Assembly (NCBI RefSeq): GCF_905196875.1
Contig: NZ_CAJJWO010000015.1
Coordinates: 21,668 to 85,667 of the forward strand
Origin: an uncultured Parabacteroides sp.
GTDB taxonomy: Bacteria; Bacteroidota; Bacteroidia; Bacteroidales; Tannerellaceae
Direction: 5' to 3'
DNA: 64,000 nt
Shown: positions 58,216 to 64,000 of the stretch, piece after piece
How the letters are laid out: each line of letters opens with the position of its first letter
Numbering within the stretch: position 1 is the stretch's first letter
The notes under the pieces: model-generated
Database searches by the model: none
Seen by the model: only the letters and a program-made list of their open reading frames with translations
What the model was told of the DNA's origin: nothing
Position numbers and translations under genes: made by a program

Positions 58216-59214
58216 TTATTTATAAGGCTTTCCAATCACCAGCTTATCTCCCGACAGATCGACCTCGAACAAGTGGGGAATGCGGCGGTAATGCCCGTTT
58301 ATATCCTCATGGCTGTGGACAGACATCATCCAATTACCTTCCAGCGTCTGGAACAACATTCCGTGTCCGAAGTTCTGTGGCGTGATAATCTCTTTTTCCT
58401 GAATCCAGGGACCGTCCAGTGTGCCGCTTTCCGAATAAGCCACTCCTTGTACATATATATTATAGATCCAGCTGGTCCAGATCATACCCAGGCGTCCGGT
58501 TCCTGTTGTAAAGAGATAAGGGCCGTCGGTTACTTTGTGCGGACCGATCTTTCCGTTCTCATCTTTCTCACGGCTCCACGGGGAATCGCTGGCACGGAAA
58601 AGGACTTTTCCTTCACCGATAGATCCGCTCAGATCCGGTTTCAGTTTGATCTTTTCGATCGTTCCGTTCCAGTTCTGTAACCATTCATAGCAATATACCA
58701 TATAAGGTTTCCCGTCTTTGTCTATCCAGAACGTTCCGTCGAGTGTCGGTTTATCGGCCGGCAGATAGGTCGGGTCCTTCATAGGGACGTAAGGACCATC
58801 CGGCTTATCACTCACCAGGATATGTGAAGCACGTCGCTCTATCGGAGTACCGTGAACGGTATCGATCGTTATCGCCTGGTTCGTGAATGTGGCGAAGTAG
58901 TAGTATTTATCCTTGTACTGATGTAACTCTGCCGCCCAGATCATCGGATGGGGGCCCATCCACGATTGCGGATCAGTCTGTGCAACCTGAAAAGGTCCTT
59001 CCCATAATTTCAGATCTTTACTTTTCCAAAGCATACCACCGGTCCCAGTCATATAATACATGGAAGTTTTCCGGTCAGCCAGAATAGCCGGGTCACTTAA
59101 CACAATAGAATCCAGTGGAATATCCTTTTTTACCAATATATTCCCTTTTCTTTGGGCCGGAAGTATAAGTGAACACGTCAGGCAAGCCAATACAATTAGG
59201 CAAAGTTTGTTCAT
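58216..59214 (-). CDS. GH43-like glycoside hydrolase
   Basis: A 332-aa exported protein (signal peptide ending LPAQ) with a five-bladed beta-propeller of the GH43/GH62/GH117 clan: LSDPAILADRKTSMYYMTG (catalytic Asp), SWMGPHPMIWAAELHQYKDKYYYF, LDGTFWIDKDGKPYMVY. GH43 enzymes remove arabinofuranosyl, xylosyl or galactosyl groups. It is short, with no accessory domain. It stands alone; a promoter lies at 59267-59296 and palindromic array C beyond it. Confidence 0.8.
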   Translation of the reverse strand: MNKLCLIVLACLTCSLILPAQRKGNILVKKDIPLDSIVLSDPAILADRKTSMYYMTGTGGMLWKSKDLKLWEGPFQVAQTDPQSWMGPHPMIWAAELHQYKDKYYYFATFTNQAITIDTVHGTPIERRASHILVSDKPDGPYVPMKDPTYLPADKPTLDGTFWIDKDGKPYMVYCYEWLQNWNGTIEKIKLKPDLSGSIGEGKVLFRASDSPWSREKDENGKIGPHKVTDGPYLFTTGTGRLGMIWTSWIYNIYVQGVAYSESGTLDGPWIQEKEIITPQNFGHGMLFQTLEGNWMMSVHSHEDINGHYRRIPHLFEVDLSGDKLVIGKPYK

Positions 59215-59266
59215 AATAATGATATTTACAGTTAATAATACGAGTAGTCAAAACACTTATCGTTTG

Positions 59267-59296
59267 CAAAAATAGAAATATATTCTTACAAAGCAA
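59267..59296 (-). promoter_or_regulatory. Promoter of the GH43-like gene
   Basis: On the - strand TTG (59296-59294), 19 bp, TATTTTTG (59274-59267). Transcription would begin near 59260, 46 nt before the ATG at 59214. Confidence 0.5.
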
Positions 59297-59363
59297 CTTG
59301 TATCCCCTTGTTTCTTTGCCGGTAAGCTTTCAGTACAAGACAAAGTTGCAGAGGCGACCATAA

Positions 59364-59517
59364 TTTCCTCGGTAGGAAACGCGAATTTCCTCTGCAGGGA
59401 ATTGGAGTTTCCTGCCTGGGAAATTGCAGTTTCCTACGGAGGGAACTAGAGTTTCCTAAGAAGGAAATTGTCGGGAAACTGGAGTTTCTAAACTTCTGAA
59501 CTACGAGGAAACTGTAA
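59364..59517. repeat. Palindromic tandem array C: 22-bp units of alternating TTTCC/GGAAA every 11 bp
   Basis: Full units start at 59364, 59386, 59408, 59430 and 59452, an exact 22-bp period. Each begins TTTCCT and has GGAAA or GGGAA 11 bp later. The array then shifts phase by half a unit: GGAAA at 59474, TTTCT at 59485 and GGAAA at 59507. So the 11-bp spacing holds over about 14 half-units. Spacers between the motifs are not conserved. The array fills most of the 440-bp gap 59215-59653; the remainder (59520-59653) is AT-rich with nothing clear. Confidence 0.85.
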
Positions 59518-59653
59518 TTGGTTGATTAATAATGAATAGAATAGATACAGGATGTGCCTGTATCTATGTGTTATTTCATCCTGAAGATATGTCTGAAAAA
59601 TATTTTTTACTGTCAATTATAAATACAAAAGAGAAACGTGCATTCTATGGAAA

Positions 59654-60349
59654 TTATAATATCCTTTTTATCTCTTCTAGGCTGCTAACCGTATAAGTCG
59701 GAGTGAATTTCTGGGGAGGTAACCCTTGTGGATTGAACCAGAGTTGATCTATCCGCGATTGGTGGGCACCGATGATATCGGCTTCGAAACAGTCGCCTAT
59801 CATCAGGGTTTCGTTGCGACGGGAGTTGGTGTTGATCAGGGCGAAGTCGAAAATACCTTTATGCGGCTTTTGGATACCGGCATCTTCCGACAGGATCATT
59901 CGTTTGAAGTAAGGAGCCAGTCCGGAGTTGCGGAGCTTCTTGTCTTGTACTTCGCGGAAACCGTTCGATAAGATATACATACGGTAAGAGGGGCGAAGGT
60001 ATTCCAGTAATTCGATAGCACCTTCGACAAGCCGTGTCTTGGTTGTGGTGCGTTGCAGGAAATCGTTGTTGACTGCCAGCACATCCTTGGTATCTTCAAT
60101 ACCCATCGGGCGTAGCATATAACGGAAACGGTCGACGATAAGCGTTTGCCGGTCGATCTCTCCGGCGCGGTATTGTTTCCACAGCAATTCGTTGTGCGGC
60201 CAATAGATATCAAAGAAAGCCTCGAAGGAGGCATAATACCGGTCAAAGTGGTGATCGGTATAAATCTCTTCGAGGCATTCTTTATTATTATGGTACGTAT
60301 CCCAAAGGGTATCGTCCAAATCTATAAAGAGGTTTTTGTATTTCATCAT
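59654..60349 (-). CDS. YjjG-like HAD-superfamily pyrimidine nucleotidase
   Basis: A 231-aa cytoplasmic phosphatase. The HAD motifs are FIDLDDTLWDT (I), ILSNGF (II), Lys in GIQKPHKGIF (III) and IGDCFEADIIGA (IV), matching the YjjG family of noncanonical-pyrimidine nucleotidases. The start ATGATG at 60349/60346 overlaps the stop of the coiled-coil lipoprotein gene, so the two are translationally coupled. Confidence 0.85.
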   Translation of the reverse strand: MMKYKNLFIDLDDTLWDTYHNNKECLEEIYTDHHFDRYYASFEAFFDIYWPHNELLWKQYRAGEIDRQTLIVDRFRYMLRPMGIEDTKDVLAVNNDFLQRTTTKTRLVEGAIELLEYLRPSYRMYILSNGFREVQDKKLRNSGLAPYFKRMILSEDAGIQKPHKGIFDFALINTNSRRNETLMIGDCFEADIIGAHQSRIDQLWFNPQGLPPQKFTPTYTVSSLEEIKRIL

Positions 60350-61218
60350 CCTACTTCGATAACCAGATATTTACCCAGGCTCCAGAATGTTTTCGGGTCT
60401 GTGATATTCAATGTCAGATTACCGTCTTCGTCTTTCACGAATTCGTAAGAACCTTCCGGATGGTTGGATTTCAGTTTTGCTTTACCGGCGAATAATGGAA
60501 TTTCTTTTACTTCACGGATATCTACAGAGATAAAGTAATCCTTGTTGAAGCCGCTCTGCAATACTTTTGATTTAGAGAAAAGGCCGCCTCCGGAAAGAAT
60601 CTTCTGATCTTTCAGTTCTTTGGCAGTACCGAAACAGTAGTAAGCGGTGTTGAGTGCTTTGTCCTGTTTGTTCAGTTTGTCGGACTGGGCAGCTGCTGTT
60701 GTAGCCAGGCTTTCCACATCTTCATTCAGCGAAGAAACCATTTCGTCCAGTTCCTGGATACGTACGTTCTTCTTCGCCAGGTCTTCCTGAAGGGCGACGA
60801 TCATAGTTGCTTTCTGATCCAGTTCGGATGAAAGGCGGTTGATCGTTTTCTTCAGTGCGGCTGACTGGATACCGCTCTTTTTCAGTTTGTCTTCCAGCTG
60901 ACTGATCGTTTCCTTATTCTTTTTCAGGGTTTCGCTGATCAGTTGCATGTTTTCTTTGATCTGTTCGCGATTGCTTTTGCTGAATTCGCCACCTGATTGC
61001 TGCTGAAGGTTCAGGTAGTTTTCAGCATCACGGATAGACTGTATGTCTGCCTCTACATCATTTAATGTAGTAAGGATTTCATTCATTTCGCTGGATGCTT
61101 TCGTATTCTCTATTTTCAAAGAATCGTTTTCAGCTTTCAACTTCTTATATTCTGCCGAGTTCTGTCCGCAGGATACCAGTAATGTTGCGCAGGTACAAAC
61201 CAATAATAACTTTTTCAT
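60346..61218 (-). CDS. Coiled-coil lipoprotein, Cbp1 (collagen-binding adhesin)-like
   Basis: A 290-aa lipoprotein (lipobox LLVSCGQ, Cys17). Residues about 25-190 are a long heptad-rich coiled coil (KLKAENDSLKIENTK, EQIKENMQLISETLKKNKETISQLEDKLKK), and the last 100 residues form a compact domain (AYYCFGTAKELKDQKILSGGG, LNITDPKTFWSLGKYLVIEVG). This matches my memory of the Cbp1-type collagen-binding adhesins of Bacteroides; that name is from recall and not checked. Located 18 bp after rsmI. Confidence 0.6.
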   Translation of the reverse strand: MKKLLLVCTCATLLVSCGQNSAEYKKLKAENDSLKIENTKASSEMNEILTTLNDVEADIQSIRDAENYLNLQQQSGGEFSKSNREQIKENMQLISETLKKNKETISQLEDKLKKSGIQSAALKKTINRLSSELDQKATMIVALQEDLAKKNVRIQELDEMVSSLNEDVESLATTAAAQSDKLNKQDKALNTAYYCFGTAKELKDQKILSGGGLFSKSKVLQSGFNKDYFISVDIREVKEIPLFAGKAKLKSNHPEGSYEFVKDEDGNLTLNITDPKTFWSLGKYLVIEVG

Positions 61219-61236
61219 TTTCTTCTTGTTTTTGAA

Positions 61237-61941
61237 TTAAACATCTTTTTCTGTCTCTTTTTCTTTTTTATCTTTCAAGCCTGCTAATACTATAACAATC
61301 TCACCTCTCGGATCGTTCACGGTAAAGTGCGCTATAACCTCTTCCAGGGTTCCACGGACAGTCTCCTCATGCAATTTGGATATTTCACGTGAGACGGAGA
61401 CTTGCCGGTCGCTCCCGAAGAATTCGGCTAGTTGGGTTAGCGTCTTTACTAATCGGAAAGGTGACTCATAAAAAATGATCGTTCTGTTTTCGGTAGACAA
61501 CTCCTTCAGGCGGGTCTGACGTCCTTTCTTCTGAGGGAGGAATCCTTCGAAGCAGAATTTCTCGTTGGGTAACCCCGAGTTAACCAGGGCCGGAACGAAA
61601 GCAGTGGCTCCCGGAAGGCATTCGACATCTACACCTTGTCGTACACATTCCCTGACCAGCATAAAGCCGGGATCGGAAATGGCCGGCGTACCGGCATCGG
61701 AAACAAGTGCTATGTTTTCGCCGCCTTTGATGCGGGAGGCGATTTGCTCCACGGTCTTATGTTCGTTAAACTTGTGGTGCGACTGCATCTTGTTCTGTAT
61801 CTCAAAATGTTTCAGCAGAATACCGGTCGTACGTGTATCTTCAGCCAGGATCAGATCGGCCTCTTTCAATACACGGATAGCCCGGAAGGTCATATCTTCC
61901 AGGTTTCCTACGGGAGTCGGTACAACTGTTAACTTTGCCAT
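61237..61941 (-). CDS. rsmI: 16S rRNA (cytidine(1402)-2'-O)-methyltransferase
   Basis: A 234-aa SAM-dependent enzyme that 2'-O-methylates C1402 in the ribosomal P site. The family motifs are LTVVPTPVGNLEDMTFRAI at the N terminus, AEDTRTTG, and VSDAGTPAISDPG, plus KLHEETVRGTL. It follows the acidic unknown gene by 3 bp. Confidence 0.95.
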   Translation of the reverse strand: MAKLTVVPTPVGNLEDMTFRAIRVLKEADLILAEDTRTTGILLKHFEIQNKMQSHHKFNEHKTVEQIASRIKGGENIALVSDAGTPAISDPGFMLVRECVRQGVDVECLPGATAFVPALVNSGLPNEKFCFEGFLPQKKGRQTRLKELSTENRTIIFYESPFRLVKTLTQLAEFFGSDRQVSVSREISKLHEETVRGTLEEVIAHFTVNDPRGEIVIVLAGLKDKKEKETEKDV

Positions 61942-61944
61942 ATC

Positions 61945-62721
61945 TTATAGGAATCGTTTTTCAAGTAGTTTGATGAAGTCGGCTACGGCTTCATCTTCTA
62001 TATTCCATTTCAGTTCGTTATTTAAATAGGTGACCGATTCCTCGTACGAATGAATATCGTTGAGGTCGGTGATCGCCTTATTCATTTTTTCTTCATTACC
62101 TCCGAACAACTCGCGACGGAAACGGAAACGGTCGTTCAGGCTGAATGCCTTACGGAAGTCGGAGAGATTTTTCTTCTCCAGTATATCACTCAGAAAAACA
62201 CCTTGTTTCTCAATCACGGATTTGTGAAGCACTTCTGTAGCGGTCTTAGGTTCGACAACGGGTACTGAGGCTGGTTCGGGCTGCATGATAACAGCCGGTT
62301 CCGGCACAGTGGCTTCCGGTTGCTGATTAACCGGCTCCGGTTGAACAGGCTTCTTTTCTTCTATAATGATTTCTTTCTTTTCAATGATTACTTCGCGGAC
62401 AACTTCCTTCGGTTCCTCTTCCCGGAGGGTAACGGTTTCTTCAACCGTCTCTTCCTTCGCTTCGGGTACAACAGGCATCGGTGCGGCTACCGGGGTCGGC
62501 AATGATTGGATCAATGCCTGATGAGCTTCCATCTGTTCGCGCAACATCTCGATCTGGGCTGTTTCCAGCGAATGAAGGTCATTCAGTATCTTGTGTGTCA
62601 GATTAAATGTCTGGCTAAAGAAGGATACCGGATAAACTTCTGCATCACGCATTCCGGCTATCAACGTCTCTAGTTCCTTGAGGTCAAGTAACAGATAATC
62701 TATTTTTTCTTTATTTGCCAT
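61945..62721 (-). CDS. Unrecognised protein with Pro/Glu/Val-rich middle
   Basis: A 258-aa cytoplasmic protein. A helical N terminus (KIDYLLLDLKELETLIAGMRDAEVYP; ILNDLHSLETAQIEMLREQ) is followed by a low-complexity Glu/Pro/Val stretch (about 75-170), and a C-terminal helical domain (FLSDILEKKNLSDFRKAFSLNDRFRFRRELFGGNEEKMNKAI). The C-terminal motif resembles a conserved Bacteroidetes domain of unknown role. Upstream of rsmI in the same transcript. Confidence 0.65.
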   Translation of the reverse strand: MANKEKIDYLLLDLKELETLIAGMRDAEVYPVSFFSQTFNLTHKILNDLHSLETAQIEMLREQMEAHQALIQSLPTPVAAPMPVVPEAKEETVEETVTLREEEPKEVVREVIIEKKEIIIEEKKPVQPEPVNQQPEATVPEPAVIMQPEPASVPVVEPKTATEVLHKSVIEKQGVFLSDILEKKNLSDFRKAFSLNDRFRFRRELFGGNEEKMNKAITDLNDIHSYEESVTYLNNELKWNIEDEAVADFIKLLEKRFL

Positions 62722-62830
62722 TCCTAAATTTAATATTTATAAGACCGTGTTTACAACGCTTTTGTCTTAATTGCAACAAAAATAACTATTTCTATTCATG
62801 TAACGTGATTAATAGGTAAAAAATGTGCTG

Positions 62831-64000
62831 TCACTCAACAAATTCATCCGGCAAATTAACTAAATATAGCCGGTGAGTGGCACGGGTGAAGGCTGTGTAG
62901 AGCCAACGGTAGAAGTCTTCGCCCAACATTTCTTCTGTCATGTAGCCAATATCGAGGAAGACGTTCATCCATTGTCCGCCCTGGGCTTTGTGGCAGGTGA
63001 TGGCGTAGGCATATTTTACCTGTACCACATTGTAGTGCGGGTCGGCCTTCATCTTTTTCATCTTACCTGCTTTGGTCGGAATATCGTCATAGTCTTCCAG
63101 TATGGTGTAGAATAATTTATCGTTAAGCTCTTTAGGGAGGGCGGGAGCGTCTGTCTGCAAGGTGTCCAGCAGGATCTTGATATCCATTTCGAGGTCGTAA
63201 TCCTGAAAACGTACGGTGACATCGGCAAAGCGGAATCCGTATAGTTCGCTGGTACGCCTGACACGGAGCACCTGCACGATCTCTCCGTTGGCGATGAAGT
63301 CCATCTCTTTGCATTCGCTGGTCCAGTAGTAGTTGTTCTTAGCTACCATCAGGCGGTCGCCCGACGATAATTCTTCTTCCCTATACAGGATACGGTTGCG
63401 GATGCCGTTATTGTAGATCGTTGCCCGCTTGTTCGACCGGCAGATGATCATTGTATCTTCCAGACCGTCGCGACTGTAAGCCGACGATATCTCTTCGATC
63501 AATTCGTCGCCGTTCACTTTCCTGAAATCGGCGAATCCTTTCAGATTGAGCTTCGGATAGAACTCTACGGTGTTTTCCCGCAAGGCATTACGTAAGCGGG
63601 TGGCATTGAACAGGATACCGGAATCTTCACTTTGTCTGACTACCTGTGTCAACGTGATTTCGCTGACTGTGAGGTTATAGCCTTTCAATATCTCAGCATT
63701 CAGTGCCGGGCTTTCAGTCTGCATGACCGGCGGAAGCTGTGCCACGTCGCCCATCAGGATCAGCCGGCAGTTCTCGCCGGAGTAAACATACTGTATCAGA
63801 TCGTCCAGTAAACGTCCTGTGCCGAAAAATGATGAATCCAACCCGTCGTTCGAGATCATGGAGGCTTCATCTACTATAAATAATGTATCTTTATGTAAAT
63901 TGTCTGCAGGTAAAAATCCGGTCGGTTCGTTGGAGAAAGCCTTTTGCCGGTAAATCTTTTTATGTATGGTAAAGGCTTTATGACCGGAGTAATTAGAGAA
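62831..64000 (-). CDS. RecD-like AAA+ exodeoxyribonuclease/helicase (partial, N terminus outside)
   Basis: The frame is open to the window edge, so the visible 389 residues are the C-terminal part of a larger protein; the ATG at 63859 is internal, because TLFIVDEASM (Walker B) precedes it without a break. Further motifs are GDVAQLPPV (motif III), RSNKR (motif IV), the UvrD_C_2 segment YAITCHKAQGGQW and the final AFTRATHRLYLV (motif VI). This is the RecD2/ExoV alpha type of superfamily 1B helicase. The Walker A is outside the window. Confidence 0.85.
   Translation of the reverse strand, partial: FSNYSGHKAFTIHKKIYRQKAFSNEPTGFLPADNLHKDTLFIVDEASMISNDGLDSSFFGTGRLLDDLIQYVYSGENCRLILMGDVAQLPPVMQTESPALNAEILKGYNLTVSEITLTQVVRQSEDSGILFNATRLRNALRENTVEFYPKLNLKGFADFRKVNGDELIEEISSAYSRDGLEDTMIICRSNKRATIYNNGIRNRILYREEELSSGDRLMVAKNNYYWTSECKEMDFIANGEIVQVLRVRRTSELYGFRFADVTVRFQDYDLEMDIKILLDTLQTDAPALPKELNDKLFYTILEDYDDIPTKAGKMKKMKADPHYNVVQVKYAYAITCHKAQGGQWMNVFLDIGYMTEEMLGEDFYRWLYTAFTRATHRLYLVNLPDEFVE

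Noticed and set aside
5921..59517. Short regularly spaced repeats resembling CRISPR arrays
   Set aside because: The units are contiguous palindromes of 22-24 bp with 5-8 bp variable parts; there are no unique 30-40 bp spacers and no cas genes.
63857..63859. Start codon of the RecD-like gene at 63859
   Set aside because: The frame continues to the window edge and the upstream residues complete the Walker B motif VDEAS, so this ATG is internal.

Overview
The window looks like chromosomal DNA of a gut Bacteroidales bacterium, most likely Parabacteroides or a close relative. The signs are SusC/SusD and DUF-family genes typical of the order, Bacteroidetes-type promoters (-7 TAnnTTTG with a -33 TTG/TTTG box), weak Shine-Dalgarno signals, and a long surface protein with a C-terminal domain of the kind common in Parabacteroides. 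I see no rRNA, tRNA, IS element, prophage or CRISPR array. The genus is an inference.

Layout. 1-2300: end of an outer-membrane protein gene, a PstS-like phosphate-binding protein and a nitronate monooxygenase. 2385-4415: an OmpA/DUF3868 and DUF3575 pair, headed by a 235-bp segment with perfect 19-bp inverted repeats and an inward-lying promoter that now points at the pair (a probable phase switch). 5138-9051: a DUF4469 HU-like protein, an array of 24-bp palindromic repeats and a 999-aa surface protein. 9140-14616: two tandem copies of a cassette (RidA/chorismatase-like protein, hemerythrin, LuxR-type regulator with a pseudo-receiver), one copy interrupted by an antitoxin-like gene and a toxin remnant. 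14661-20807: a five-gene envelope operon with porin, imelysin, di-heme oxidoreductase, second porin and a CxxCH lipoprotein. 21120-21550: two tandem, structurally related small RNA genes. 21748-31124: pflB-pflA, a DUF4884 lipoprotein, a cation diffusion facilitator, ahpC-ahpF and an FtsX-type permease. 31234-41961: an unknown helical protein, a second palindromic array, an S9 peptidase, HU, an AraC regulator, a sensor kinase with a binding-protein-like sensor, a GH20 hexosaminidase and an MBL hydrolase. 42057-44399: a degenerate Mur ligase, DUF4924 and rfbD. 44417-56467: a polysaccharide utilisation locus (ECF sigma, FecR anti-sigma, SusC with STN domain, SusD, GH63-like, GH2). 56548-64000: prfC, a GH43-like protein, a third palindromic array, a YjjG-like phosphatase, a Cbp1-like coiled-coil lipoprotein, rsmI, an unknown acidic protein and a RecD-like helicase cut by the window end.

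How the parts work together. The window mixes housekeeping functions (prfC, rsmI, HU), fermentative metabolism (PflB/PflA), oxidative and nitrosative defence (AhpCF, paired hemerythrins), probable metal or heme handling at the envelope (imelysin operon, CDF pump) and glycan harvesting. The PUL has the classical trans-envelope signalling design: SusC STN domain to FecR to ECF sigma.

Less expected signals are three intergenic arrays of short palindromes with exact 24-, 23- and 22-bp periods and unrelated sequences, the duplicated RidA-hemerythrin-LuxR cassette, the tandem small RNAs with conserved loops and divergent stems, and the probable invertible promoter. All functional statements come from reading motifs; no database search was run.
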